The notes under the pieces were generated by a model. That model saw only the letters and a program-made list of their open reading frames with translations, was not told where the DNA came from and made no database searches. DNA of 64,000 nt from Phycisphaerales bacterium (GTDB taxonomy: Bacteria; Planctomycetota; Phycisphaerae; Phycisphaerales; UBA1924): the NCBI GenBank assembly GCA_017642965.1, contig JAEPOJ010000012.1:1-64000 (forward strand), written 5' to 3'. Positions 1 through 8,271 of the stretch are shown here, piece after piece. Within the stretch, counting starts at the first letter, position 1; every line of letters begins with the position of its first letter. The position numbers and the translations under genes are program-made.

Positions 1-560
1 GGCACGATTAGATTGAAGTGATCCATGTTTGGATAGAGGTTGATCGCCAGTCCGTGGAGGGTGATCCAGCGGCGGACGCGGACGCCGATGGCGCAGACCT
101 TGCCGGGCTGATCGGCTTTGAAGCGGTGCTGGGGCTCGATCCACACGCCGGTGGCGTCGGGGTCGGTGTGGGCGGTGATGTCGAGGTCGGCGAGGGTGGC
201 GATGACGGCCCGCTCCAAGGTACGGATGTACTCGTGGATGCGGAGCCCGGCGGCGTTGAGGTCGATGGGGTAACAGACGAGCTGGCCCGGCCCGTGATAG
301 GTGACGTCGCCGCCGCGATCGGTCTGGTGGAGCTGCACGCCCTGGGACGCGAGGAGCGCTTCCGAGGCGAGAACGTGGGTGGGGGCGTCCGGGCGTCGGG
401 TGACGGTGATGACCGGGTCGTGCTCGACCATCAGCACCCGTGCGAGCTCGGCATCGGGAGTGCTGCGTGCCTCGAGGATCTGCTCATGGTGATGTTGCTG
501 GAGCTTGTTGGCGGGCTCGTACGCGAGTCTCTGCAGCGGGATATGGGTGATGGGCAGCAC
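1..560 (-). CDS. lipB: Lipoyl(octanoyl) transferase LipB, C-terminus beyond window edge
   Basis: Reading the minus strand from about 560 gives the LipB fold: RGGDVTYHGPGQLVCYPI (substrate-binding region) followed by GVWIEPQHRFKADQPGKVCA and IGVRVRRWITLHGLAIN, which contain the conserved lysine of the GK(I/V)xAIG motif. The enzyme moves octanoyl groups from acyl carrier protein to lipoyl domains in the cytoplasm. The frame is open to base 1, so the catalytic cysteine that normally follows the HGLAIN segment lies outside the window. The start is uncertain. I chose GTG at 560 because the protein then begins just before the conserved LAYEPA-like region, but there is no clear Shine-Dalgarno. The gene is divergent from lpxA, with only about 90 bp between the two. 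Confidence 0.85.
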   Translation of the reverse strand, partial: MLPITHIPLQRLAYEPANKLQQHHHEQILEARSTPDAELARVLMVEHDPVITVTRRPDAPTHVLASEALLASQGVQLHQTDRGGDVTYHGPGQLVCYPIDLNAAGLRIHEYIRTLERAVIATLADLDITAHTDPDATGVWIEPQHRFKADQPGKVCAIGVRVRRWITLHGLAINLYPNMDHFNLIV

Positions 561-582
561 GGAGGAGTGTAGGAGGAGGGAG

Positions 583-610
583 AATAGGCAGTGGGCAATA
601 GGCAATGGGG
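583..610. repeat. Degenerate heptanucleotide tandem repeat (consensus AATRGGC)
   Basis: Four consecutive 7-mers can be read: AATAGGC, AGTGGGC, AATAGGC, AATGGGG. They sit between the divergent lipB and lpxA starts. The pattern resembles the short tandemly repeated heptanucleotides known from heterocystous cyanobacteria, but here the array is very short and degenerate. No function can be assigned. Confidence 0.5.
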
Positions 611-648
611 TAGAAGGAAGAGGGGATGCGCGGACCTATGATGGGGGC

Positions 649-1455
649 ATGAGCAATGTCCATGCGAGCGCGATCGTTGAGGGGGATGTCAAGCTGGGCG
701 AAGGGGTTGAGATCGGCCCGTTCTGCGTGGTCCGCGGTGACGTCACGCTGGGGGATGGTGTCCGCCTGCTTTCTGGCGTTTCGGTTCAGGGGCCGGCGGT
801 GATCGGGAAGAACACGATCCTGTATCCCGGGGCGGCGATCGGGTACGAGCCGCAGGACTACAAGTTCAAGCCCGGGGCCGAGACGGCGGGGGTGGTGATC
901 GGCGAGGACTCGATCCTGCGTGAGCACACCACGGTGCACGCGGCTACCAAGACCGACGTGCCCACGCGGGTCGGCGACCGGGTGATGATGATGGTGGGCA
1001 GCCATGCCGGGCACGACTCTGTTGTGGGCAACGATGTGATCCTGGTGAACAACGTGCTGCTCGCTGGCCACACCGAGGTGCACGACCGCGTGGTGATGTC
1101 GGGCGGCGTGATGATGCACCAGTTCGGTCGCGTTGGCCGCGGGGTGATGTGCTCGGGTGGCTCAATCCTGAGCAACGATGTGCCACCGTTCTGCATGACC
1201 GCAGGGCGGAACATGGTGGTGGGCCTCAACAAGGTGGGCATGCGTCGCTCGGGGATGTCCAAGGATGAGATGGAGGCGGTACGCCGGGCGTACCGCGATG
1301 TGTTGCGGAAGAACCCGCCGCTCAGTGAGATGCAGGACATGCTCGATGAGCGTGCGCAGGCCAGCGAGGCGGTGCGGGTGATGGCGGACTTCGTGCGCGA
1401 CGCGAAGCGGCCGCTGATGCCGGTTGGCGGAAGGAAATCCCAGGGGCGTGACTGA
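649..1455 (+). CDS. lpxA: Acyl-ACP--UDP-N-acetylglucosamine O-acyltransferase LpxA
   Basis: 268 residues, close to the usual 260-270. It catalyses the first step of lipid A synthesis, transfer of a hydroxyacyl chain to UDP-GlcNAc, in the cytoplasm. The N-terminal two thirds are left-handed beta-helix hexapeptide repeats (IVEGDVKLGEGVEIGPF and so on). The SHAGHDSVVGND segment holds the catalytic histidine region of E. coli LpxA (H122/H125), followed by LAGH and MMHQFG (H144 and H160 equivalents) and the DVPPFCMTAGRN segment. The C-terminal helical domain starts at about residue 200. The reading frame is open further upstream, but ATG at 649 (MSNVHASAIV) fits the family N-terminus. The next gene overlaps it by 8 bp. 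Its presence argues for an LPS-bearing outer membrane. Confidence 0.93.
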   Translation: MSNVHASAIVEGDVKLGEGVEIGPFCVVRGDVTLGDGVRLLSGVSVQGPAVIGKNTILYPGAAIGYEPQDYKFKPGAETAGVVIGEDSILREHTTVHAATKTDVPTRVGDRVMMMVGSHAGHDSVVGNDVILVNNVLLAGHTEVHDRVVMSGGVMMHQFGRVGRGVMCSGGSILSNDVPPFCMTAGRNMVVGLNKVGMRRSGMSKDEMEAVRRAYRDVLRKNPPLSEMQDMLDERAQASEAVRVMADFVRDAKRPLMPVGGRKSQGRD

Positions 1456-2395
1456 TCGGCCGGACCAGATCGGGATCGGATCAGGCGCGAGCGGTGCGCT
1501 GTGCGTGCTGGCGTCGGGCTCGAAGGGGAACTGCTCCGTGCTGGTGGTCCCGGCCACGCGGGAGACGGCGCGCCGGGTGATCCTGATCGACGCGGGCCTG
1601 AGCCCGAGCCGTACGCGGGTGCTCCTGCATCAGCGGGGGATCCGACCGGACGAGGTTGATGAGATCGTGTTCACGCACCTGGACTCGGACCATTGTCATC
1701 AGGGCTGGATCAACGCGCTGCGACCCGGATCGATCACGGGCGCGTGGCGGGCGCAGCTGCGGGTCCACAGGATGCACATGGGACGGGCGCGCCGGATGGG
1801 TCTGCTCTACGCCCGCACCGAACCGTTCGAAGAGGTATTCTCCCCGGCACCCGGGATTGAGATGCGGACACTCATGCTCGCTCACGATGACCTGGGCGTG
1901 GCGGTGTTCCGGGTCGGGATCGAACTGCCGGACCGCGAGGGTGCCTCGCTGGGGTTCGCGACGGATCTGGGGCACGTGAACACGGGACTGATCGAGCACC
2001 TGCGCGGGGTTGATACGCTGGCGATCGAGTCGAACTACTGCCCGGTGATGCAGGAGAACTCGGGTCGTCCGATCTGCCTGCAGCGCCGGATCATGGGCGG
2101 CGCGGGGCACCTGAGCAACGAGCAGAGCGCGATGGCAGTCTCGCGGATCGGCCCGAGGCGGAACCTGGTGCTGCTGCATCTCTCGCAGGAATGCAACGAG
2201 CCGGCGATCGCGATGGGGCATCACCGCCGGTATATCGATGGCGCCGATGGGCGGAGTTGTGTCGTGTCTTCACAGTTCGAAGCGACGCCTTGGGTCGAGG
2301 TGCGAGGCGATGGTGCGTCTCCCGGTGTGGTCCGGGTCGCCAGGCACACCCAGCCCAGCCTGTTCGGGCGAGCGCACGATCGGGGCGCGTCGTGA
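1448..2395 (+). CDS. MBL-fold metallo-hydrolase, WalJ/YycJ-like
   Basis: About 315 residues of the metallo-beta-lactamase superfamily. LCVLASGSKGNCSVL at the N-terminus and ILIDAGLS are typical of the WalJ/YycJ group. THLDSDHCHQGW is the metal-binding H-x-x-x-D-H motif; later FATDLGH and ESNYCPVM give further expected ligands. A C-terminal extension of roughly 60 residues after HLSQECNEPAIA has no recognised domain. I chose GTG at 1448, which overlaps the lpxA stop and has a purine-rich AAGGAAA about 11 bases upstream; an in-frame TTG at 1424 is the alternative. The YycJ family has 5'-to-3' nuclease or hydrolase activity in some members, but the substrate here cannot be told. The stop overlaps the next GTG. 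Confidence 0.82.
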   Translation: MTDRPDQIGIGSGASGALCVLASGSKGNCSVLVVPATRETARRVILIDAGLSPSRTRVLLHQRGIRPDEVDEIVFTHLDSDHCHQGWINALRPGSITGAWRAQLRVHRMHMGRARRMGLLYARTEPFEEVFSPAPGIEMRTLMLAHDDLGVAVFRVGIELPDREGASLGFATDLGHVNTGLIEHLRGVDTLAIESNYCPVMQENSGRPICLQRRIMGGAGHLSNEQSAMAVSRIGPRRNLVLLHLSQECNEPAIAMGHHRRYIDGADGRSCVVSSQFEATPWVEVRGDGASPGVVRVARHTQPSLFGRAHDRGAS

Positions 2396-3309
2396 GCGCG
2401 GAGGAGCGTGGTGGGGAACCGCGTCCGCTGTCTTGGGGTGAGCGGGAATCGCGACGACGTGCACGCCAGCGATCGCATCGGAGCACGAGTGCCGAGCGGG
2501 TGTGGGGGCGGATGCTCAACCGGGCGAGGCGGCTGTCACGTGCGCTCGGGCTCTCGCGCCGGAAGATCGTGGTTGCTGGCATCGCCTATCGGGAAGTGAG
2601 CAACATCTCGCTGCGGCGGGCGCTGGGCGAGACCGGGCCCGGGGTGAAGGAGTACGAGGTGGTGTTCCCGCGTCCCGTGGCTGACATCGAGGGGGCCCAG
2701 CACGCGCACCGGGATTCGATGCGGATCCGATTTACGCACCGGCGCCGGTTCGCCGATCTTGGGCACGACCCTCGGGTGCGCTTCGTTCGTTCCTTGCGCG
2801 GGGTCATCCGCCCGGGGGATCGCGTGCTGGATCTGGGGTGCGGCACGGGCGCAGGCAGCGCGGAACTCGCCTTTGGGGTCGGACCATCGGGCGGTGTCGT
2901 CGCGATCAATCGCGACGGCGAGTCGATTCGCTTTGCGCGCCAGCGGTACAGAGCAAATCATCTCGCCTACGAGCTCGGCTGGCTGGACACGCTTGCCGGC
3001 GAGCTCGACGGGGCGTTCAACGCGGCGATCGCGGTGGATCTGTTCCGAGATGCGAAGGACGACCCGGACCGCACGCGCGCCATCGCGGAGCTTTGGCGCG
3101 TGGTGTGCGATGGGGGGACGGTGCTGCTGATCTGCAGCGACCCGGAGGCGTCCGAGTCGTACGAGCAGCGTTTGGAGGGGCTCGGGGCCGAGTGCGTCCG
3201 CCGGCTCGAGCCGGACCCGGTGCTCGGCTGGGTCGCGATGCGGGGCACAAAGCCGGAGGGGACGCGCGGGACCCGTGATTCGGGCAGCGTGAGGGGTGCG
3301 GGCGACTGA
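2392..3309 (+). CDS. Class I SAM-dependent methyltransferase-like protein
   Basis: 305 residues from GTG at 2392, which overlaps the previous stop (GTGA). The N-terminal 60 residues are strongly basic (GERESRRRARQRSHRS). The central part has the SAM-binding motif VLDLGCGTGAGSAELAF (motif I), then VVAINRDGESIRFARQRY and, about 60 residues on, AELWRVVCDGGTVLLI (the motif after strand 5). These are hallmarks of Rossmann-type methyltransferases; the acceptor substrate is unknown. The translationally coupled start suggests expression with the upstream hydrolase. The C-terminal tail is low complexity. Confidence 0.72.
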   Translation: MSAEERGGEPRPLSWGERESRRRARQRSHRSTSAERVWGRMLNRARRLSRALGLSRRKIVVAGIAYREVSNISLRRALGETGPGVKEYEVVFPRPVADIEGAQHAHRDSMRIRFTHRRRFADLGHDPRVRFVRSLRGVIRPGDRVLDLGCGTGAGSAELAFGVGPSGGVVAINRDGESIRFARQRYRANHLAYELGWLDTLAGELDGAFNAAIAVDLFRDAKDDPDRTRAIAELWRVVCDGGTVLLICSDPEASESYEQRLEGLGAECVRRLEPDPVLGWVAMRGTKPEGTRGTRDSGSVRGAGD

Positions 3310-3327
3310 GCGGGCTACGATCTGATA

Positions 3328-3795
3328 ATGAATGAAGAGACCAACAACCGCCATGATGAATCCGTGACGCCTCAGACGATCGGGGCGACCGCTTCGAGCG
3401 GCGCTCGGATTCTGGATCAGGAGACCGCGATGGCATTCGCGGTCAGGGCCGCCCAGTCGCTCAACGACGACAAGTGCGCCGATGTGATCGTGCTTGATGT
3501 GACCGGGGTCTCTCCGGTCACCGGGTTTATTGTGATTGGCTCGGGCACTTCTGCGCGTCAGATGCGCAGCTCGCTTGAGAACGTGAACGACCTCGCCAAA
3601 GAGGTCGGCACGCGGGCATACGCGATCTCCAGTGACGAGCGCGCGATGTGGCTGCTCGCTGATTTCGTGGACGTCGTCGTGCACCTGTTCGAACCCAACG
3701 CGCGTGCGCACTACGACCTGGAGTCGCTGTGGTCCAACAGCACCCGCGTCGAGGTGCCGCCGAGTGAGCGGAAGCGTCCGGGCTTTGCGGAATGA
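3328..3795 (+). CDS. rsfS: Ribosome silencing factor RsfS (Iojap family)
   Basis: 155 residues. After a variable N-terminus of about 35 residues the Iojap/DUF143 domain is clear: AVRAAQSLNDDKCADVIVLD, SPVTGFIVIGSGTSARQM, then WLLADFVDVVVHLFEPNAR and YDLESLWSNS. The family binds uL14 on the large ribosomal subunit and blocks subunit joining when nutrients are short. The ATG at 3328 is 18 bp after the methyltransferase stop. The stop codon overlaps the aroB start (ATGA), implying translational coupling. The N-terminal extension is longer than in E. coli RsfS (105 residues) and has no recognised motif. Confidence 0.93.
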   Translation: MNEETNNRHDESVTPQTIGATASSGARILDQETAMAFAVRAAQSLNDDKCADVIVLDVTGVSPVTGFIVIGSGTSARQMRSSLENVNDLAKEVGTRAYAISSDERAMWLLADFVDVVVHLFEPNARAHYDLESLWSNSTRVEVPPSERKRPGFAE

Positions 3796-4970
3796 GCGAG
3801 CGGATCATCGATGTCGATCTCGCGGAGCGGGCGTATGAGGTGCGCGTCGGGCGTGGCTCGCTGAGCGGCGTCGCCAGCGCGGCGAGGTCCCTGCTCGGGC
3901 GTCGGTCAGCAAAGGCGCTCATCGTGCGCGACACCGGTGTCCCCGATCGGTTCGAGGCGGGGCTTGTCGGATCGCTGCGTGGCGAGGGCTTCGAGACGAG
4001 CGTGTACGCGATCACGCCGAGCGAATCGATCAAAGAGATAGGGACCGTCCGGGACGTGCTGGTGGATGCCGCGCGGTTCGGGATGTCGCGGGTGGACGTC
4101 GTGGTTGCCCTGGGCGGCGGGGTTGTCGGCGATATCGCCGGCTTTGTCGCGGCGAGCTATCAGCGTGGGATGCCGGTGATCCAATGCCCCAGCACGCTGC
4201 TCTCGATGGTTGATGCATCCGTCGGCGGGAAGACGGGCGTGAACCTGCCTGTAGACGGCGCGCTCTACAAAAACATGGTCGGTGCGTTTCACCAGCCGGT
4301 GCTCGTGGTTGCGGACACAGAGTTGCTGGACTCGCTCGATGCCCGACAGCGTCGGTGCGGGCTCGCCGAGTGCATCAAGCACGCCATGATCTGCGGCAGC
4401 GTTCCGGACGAAGACGATCTGAACGCGGGGCTGCTGACTTGGATGACAGAACGCCTCGGCGCGATCGCCGCGTTCGAGCCCGACACGATCGATGAGCTCG
4501 TTGCCCGCAACGTTGCGCTCAAGGCCAGCGTCGTCATCGGGGACGAGCGAGAATCGCCGGACGCGAAGTCGGGCGGGCGGATGCTGCTGAACTTCGGCCA
4601 TACGTTCGGGCACGCGATCGAAACGCTCGGTGGCATCAGCCCGAGCAATGACCCCGCGGAGGCGCCGCTGCACCACGGTGAAGCGGTGGCGCTGGGCATG
4701 TGCTGCGCGTGCGCTTCAGCGGCTGCAGGCGGCATGTGCGATAAGGACGTTGTGCGGATGCTGCGAGCAATGCTCGATCGGGTGGGTTTGCCCACGAGCG
4801 TCGAGGGGCTGCCTTCCACGGACGAGATCATCGAGCGGATGGGGCATGACAAGAAGGCCGCCGGCGGATCGCTCCGCGTGATTCTGCCCATCGGTCGGGG
4901 AGAATGCTCGATCGTGCCCGACGTAGACCCCGCCGTGCTCGCCGCGGGGATCGATTCGATCCGGCGCTGA
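3792..4970 (+). CDS. aroB: 3-dehydroquinate synthase AroB
   Basis: 392 residues. It catalyses the second step of the shikimate pathway, DAHP to 3-dehydroquinate, using NAD and a divalent metal. The NAD-binding GGGVVGDIAGFVAASYQRG motif is present, as are PSTLLSMVDASVGGKTGVN, GLAECIKHAMI, LLNFGHTFGHAIE (metal-binding histidines) and HHGEAVALGM (third metal ligand). The length is slightly above the usual 360. The ATG overlaps the rsfS stop by 4 bp, so it is probably part of the transcript that starts at lpxA. After the stop come about 150 bp without any gene. Confidence 0.96.
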   Translation: MSERIIDVDLAERAYEVRVGRGSLSGVASAARSLLGRRSAKALIVRDTGVPDRFEAGLVGSLRGEGFETSVYAITPSESIKEIGTVRDVLVDAARFGMSRVDVVVALGGGVVGDIAGFVAASYQRGMPVIQCPSTLLSMVDASVGGKTGVNLPVDGALYKNMVGAFHQPVLVVADTELLDSLDARQRRCGLAECIKHAMICGSVPDEDDLNAGLLTWMTERLGAIAAFEPDTIDELVARNVALKASVVIGDERESPDAKSGGRMLLNFGHTFGHAIETLGGISPSNDPAEAPLHHGEAVALGMCCACASAAAGGMCDKDVVRMLRAMLDRVGLPTSVEGLPSTDEIIERMGHDKKAAGGSLRVILPIGRGECSIVPDVDPAVLAAGIDSIRR

Positions 4971-5122
4971 GGCGGGCATCTCGTTTCGTGTGTTTCCCCT
5001 AAAACGCCGCTCTGCGGGCTCTTCGAAGGGTCTTTATTACAGTGCTTTGCGCCATGGCTCCGATAACACCGTGAACCAGCGGGGGCAGGTTCGTTCTCGT
5101 GGTTGGTATCGGAGTCTCTGCT

Positions 5123-6622
5123 GTGCGCACGTTCACGGTGATCAATCAGAAGGGTGGTTGCGGCAAAACCACGACGGCGATCAACCTCGCCGCGGCCTTC
5201 GCCCGCGCGGGATGCCGGACGCTGCTCGTTGATCTCGATCCCCAGTCGCACTGTGCGGCCGGTCTTGGGATCCCTGAGGATCGCCTTGATCAGGACGTCT
5301 CGGATGCGCTCCGTGCCCCGATTGATGCGGAACTCAATCGTGATCGGTACATCTGGCACGTGAGCCGCAACCTGGACCTGCTGCCATCACGCATGAAACT
5401 CGCCGGCATTGAAGCGCCGGGTGGCGGGCTTGCTGATCAGGAAGACAAGGAGAAGCGTCTCCGCAGCGTGCTGGCACGCCTGACGCGAGACGACTCGCCA
5501 ACTGGAACCGAGGAGCACGCCGATCGCACTGAGATTGGTCCGCGTTCGTTGTATGACGTGTGCGTGATCGACTGTCCGCCTTCCATCGGCCTGCTGTCGT
5601 ACAACGCCATCGCCGCCGGGCGAGAGGTGCTGATCCCCGTCGAGACAAGCTTCTTCTCGCTCAAGGGGGCGTCCAAGCAGGTGCAGACGACGCGCTCGAT
5701 CGCACGCCGGATCGGCATGCGGATCCATCCGCGCCTGCTGGCCACGATGCACGACCCGTCGCAACCCCTGGCGCGTGACTTGCTCGATGATCTCCGTGAT
5801 CGCTTCGGGAGCGGGATGATCCCGGTCGTGGTGCGATACGATCACGCGCTCAAGGAAGCCGCCTCCTTCGGTCAGCCCATCGACGAGTACGACCCGGAAT
5901 CGATGGGCACCGAGGATTACCGATCGCTCTGTGAGTGGCTGATCGAGCATGTGAGCATTGATCGCCCTGAGCCGGGGGAAGAAACCGCGGAACTCGGACG
6001 GATCGAACCGCCGGCTACGCTCGCAGATGCGTCGCTCCGGGTCCAGATCGCGGCCGCGAACATGGGCATCAGCGGCGGGCTCGACGGCACGGAAGTCGGT
6101 GATGGATCGCTCTCGAGGGCGCAGGAGCTTGCGATCAGAGCTAGGACCATGCAATCGAGCGAGCCGAGGGCTGCGGAGCAATCGGCGGGTTCGGCCCCCT
6201 CAGCGGTCGCGGAGAAGAAGCCAGAGCCGCTCCGACGTTCGATGATGCCGCACAAGCCGGTCGCTGTGGAGATCCGTGACGATCGGGTCGTGGAACCGGG
6301 CAGCAGGCCCAATGGCATGGAGATTACACGCGTGCGTCACCTGTTTGGGGTGCGTCGGAGCTCAACAGGCATTCTCTTTGTGCAGCCCGGATCAATCGGC
6401 AACCGCATCGAGATCGCGGGCGACTTCAACGGCTGGGATCCGAGCTCAACCCGCATGACGCTGAATGAGGCGTTGGGTGTGTATGAGCTGCACCTGAAGC
6501 TGCCAACCGGCTCGTACGCTTACAAGCTGGTTGTGGACGGGCAGTGGGTGCTGGACGCGTATAACCCGGATCTCGTGGATAACGGGATGGGCGGGCGAAA
6601 CAACCGGTTCGAGCTGCGTTGA
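5123..6622 (+). CDS. ParA-type ATPase fused to a C-terminal glycogen-binding (CBM48/AMPK-beta-like) domain
   Basis: 499 residues. Residues 1-280 are a ParA/MinD/Soj ATPase. KGGCGKTT (about 10-17) is the deviant Walker A with its signature lysine, LLVDLDPQSHCAAGLGI is switch I/Walker A', and VCVIDCPPSIGLLSYNAI is Walker B. Residues about 280-410 form a linker without recognised fold. The last 85 residues, with IEIAGDFNGWDPSSTRM, GVYELHLKLPTGSYAYKLVV and DGQWVLDAYNP, match the AMPK-beta/isoamylase N-terminal carbohydrate-binding fold (CBM48), including the F-x-G-x-F-N-x-W signature. I chose GTG at 5123, with GGAG 8 bases upstream; GTG at 5099 is an in-frame alternative. No parB gene or parS-like site is visible nearby. 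The next gene, 113 bp on, encodes a MinD-like protein. Confidence 0.88.
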   Translation: MRTFTVINQKGGCGKTTTAINLAAAFARAGCRTLLVDLDPQSHCAAGLGIPEDRLDQDVSDALRAPIDAELNRDRYIWHVSRNLDLLPSRMKLAGIEAPGGGLADQEDKEKRLRSVLARLTRDDSPTGTEEHADRTEIGPRSLYDVCVIDCPPSIGLLSYNAIAAGREVLIPVETSFFSLKGASKQVQTTRSIARRIGMRIHPRLLATMHDPSQPLARDLLDDLRDRFGSGMIPVVVRYDHALKEAASFGQPIDEYDPESMGTEDYRSLCEWLIEHVSIDRPEPGEETAELGRIEPPATLADASLRVQIAAANMGISGGLDGTEVGDGSLSRAQELAIRARTMQSSEPRAAEQSAGSAPSAVAEKKPEPLRRSMMPHKPVAVEIRDDRVVEPGSRPNGMEITRVRHLFGVRRSSTGILFVQPGSIGNRIEIAGDFNGWDPSSTRMTLNEALGVYELHLKLPTGSYAYKLVVDGQWVLDAYNPDLVDNGMGGRNNRFELR

Positions 6623-6735
6623 GCAACGTGCACCCGTGGGTCGGGGGCACTATACTGAACTCGGCTTGAACACATCATGCGATCTGGTGAGGGGCGCTGG
6701 GATGGATCCCGGTGAGATCGGACGCGGAGCAGGGC

Positions 6736-8247
6736 ATGGATGATACACGCGATGGCACGCACGGGGTCGGTGATGGACGCGATGGCGCTCACCCTTCGAT
6801 CCGCCTGGCACCGATCGATCATGATGAGTACGACGCGCTGGCGGACCTTTTTCTGGGCGACGGCGAGCTTGCGCCCGGCGCTGGGCAGCCCGATCAGCCG
6901 GGGCATCAGACACACACTCCAGTTCTCCAGCTCACGCATGATGTTGACGAGCGCGGAGATGTCGAGGAAGATCCAGCCGCTGCGACCGCGAGCGTGATCG
7001 AGTCACTCGAGGCAACGGGTATGCACGCCTCGGCCCTGATGTCGGAGCTGATGGAAGATGGTGAAGAACCAGGCGTGGACTTTGTTCGTTTGCCTCGACC
7101 CAGGGTTGAGGTCATCGTGCTGGGACACCTCCCGGTCCGAGCCACGCTATGGGCCCGTCAGTACGCCTGCGGGAGCGCGAAGGAACACGACGAGATCGTG
7201 GCGCTCGTGCGTGCGGCGTCCGGGAGCACGGCGATCGATCTGATCACCGGGCGTGAGCCGGAGCGTGCGATGGGCTGCGCGGATATCGAGAGCGCGATGG
7301 AATCGATCCATGAGCGGGCGGACCGAGTGATCATGCGTGTCGACGAGCGGATCGAGCCCGAGCTGCTGGACCGTCCCGAGGTTGACACCATCACCATCCT
7401 GACCGGGGCTGACGAGGCCGCGGTCGTTGCCTCGTACCGGCTTGTGAAAACGGTCGACGCGACGCTCAACGATCGCTACGAGGATCAAGGCGATGCGCCA
7501 CGCGTTCGGATCGCGGTGATGGGCTCGCCGAGAGATCACGCCGAGGATGCGCGATTCAAGCTGGAAAACGCGGTCGCATCCTTCCTCGAGCGTCCGGTTG
7601 AGATCATGATCGGCTCAGGTCGGATCGATGCGACCGGCACGACGAACATCTTCCGCGATACGCGCTCGCACCACGCGGGTGACATCATCGACGGGCTCGT
7701 CGCGCTGGCGCACCACGCGGAGATTGAAACGTCTACTGACGACGAACCGCCGGTGGTCGAGACCCGCGTCCTGAGCGCATCACAGGTCAAGCCACGTACC
7801 GGTGCGGATACGCGCGAAGAAGCGCCTCCTCGTGAGGGCAAGGGCGTCGAGCGGGACCCCGATATGCGGGACGGCCTCTGCGCATTGCTCGATGGCGTGC
7901 GGCCGATTGAGACGCGCTGCCCGAAGGCGCAGGGCGTCGAGATGGGGATGGACGACGAGGGGCGCCTGCACCTCGTTGCTTGTGATGCGGACTGCCACAC
8001 AGCGCTTGAACGCCTGTACACCGCCCAGAGCTGGGCCCGGGAGCACCTCGGGCTGCTGCTCCGTGCCGAACCCGGCCTGCGGTTCCCGAGCCCAGATCCG
8101 CGCGATGATTCGGACGCGGTGATGCACCTGATCTCGCACGAGCCGGCCGCGATGCGTGGGATCTACGATACGCCGGTGCGGATGTACGCGTTGGCTCGCG
8201 TGCGTCTGGGCAGCGTGATCGCGCAGGTTGCGACGCCGCTGAACTGA
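6736..8247 (+). CDS. MinD/FlhG-like protein apparently lacking a P-loop, unknown function
   Basis: 503 residues, family not certain. ATG at 6736 has GGAG 6 bases upstream; a GTG at 6712 is in frame. The first 130 residues are acidic. Residues about 130-300 look like the second half of a MinD/FlhG fold: VEVIVLGHLPVRATLWARQY stands where the P-loop should be, TITILTGADEAAVVASYRLV matches the MinD 'TTP-x-x-A-x-x-DAY-x-L-x-K' segment, and VRIAVMGSPRDHAEDARFKL plus VEIMIGSGRID match the segment after it. No GKT/S Walker A is present. The C-terminal 170 residues are unrecognised and contain several cysteines. Its position after the ParA-CBM48 fusion suggests partnership; this is inference. A TATACT hexamer at 6651-6656 could be a -10 element for it, but no well-spaced -35 is visible. 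Confidence 0.6.
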   Translation: MDDTRDGTHGVGDGRDGAHPSIRLAPIDHDEYDALADLFLGDGELAPGAGQPDQPGHQTHTPVLQLTHDVDERGDVEEDPAAATASVIESLEATGMHASALMSELMEDGEEPGVDFVRLPRPRVEVIVLGHLPVRATLWARQYACGSAKEHDEIVALVRAASGSTAIDLITGREPERAMGCADIESAMESIHERADRVIMRVDERIEPELLDRPEVDTITILTGADEAAVVASYRLVKTVDATLNDRYEDQGDAPRVRIAVMGSPRDHAEDARFKLENAVASFLERPVEIMIGSGRIDATGTTNIFRDTRSHHAGDIIDGLVALAHHAEIETSTDDEPPVVETRVLSASQVKPRTGADTREEAPPREGKGVERDPDMRDGLCALLDGVRPIETRCPKAQGVEMGMDDEGRLHLVACDADCHTALERLYTAQSWAREHLGLLLRAEPGLRFPSPDPRDDSDAVMHLISHEPAAMRGIYDTPVRMYALARVRLGSVIAQVATPLN

Positions 8248-8271
8248 TATGTAGAGAACTTTACTGCTGGG

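Noticed and set aside
18-572. Plus-strand ORF across the first 570 bases
   Set aside because: Its translation is low complexity (many G, D, V) and the reverse strand of the same region encodes a clear LipB. It is a shadow.
484-1119. Minus-strand ORF opposite lpxA
   Set aside because: Histidine-rich translation with no domain; lpxA on the other strand is certain.
5099-5122. GTG at 5099 as the ParA-CBM48 start
   Set aside because: It adds eight residues before the typical MRTFTVINQKGG start, and the Shine-Dalgarno GGAG stands right before the GTG at 5123.
6619-6656. TTGAGC ... TATACT promoter before the MinD-like gene
   Set aside because: The spacer is 26 bp, too long; only the -10-like hexamer is noted in that gene's entry.
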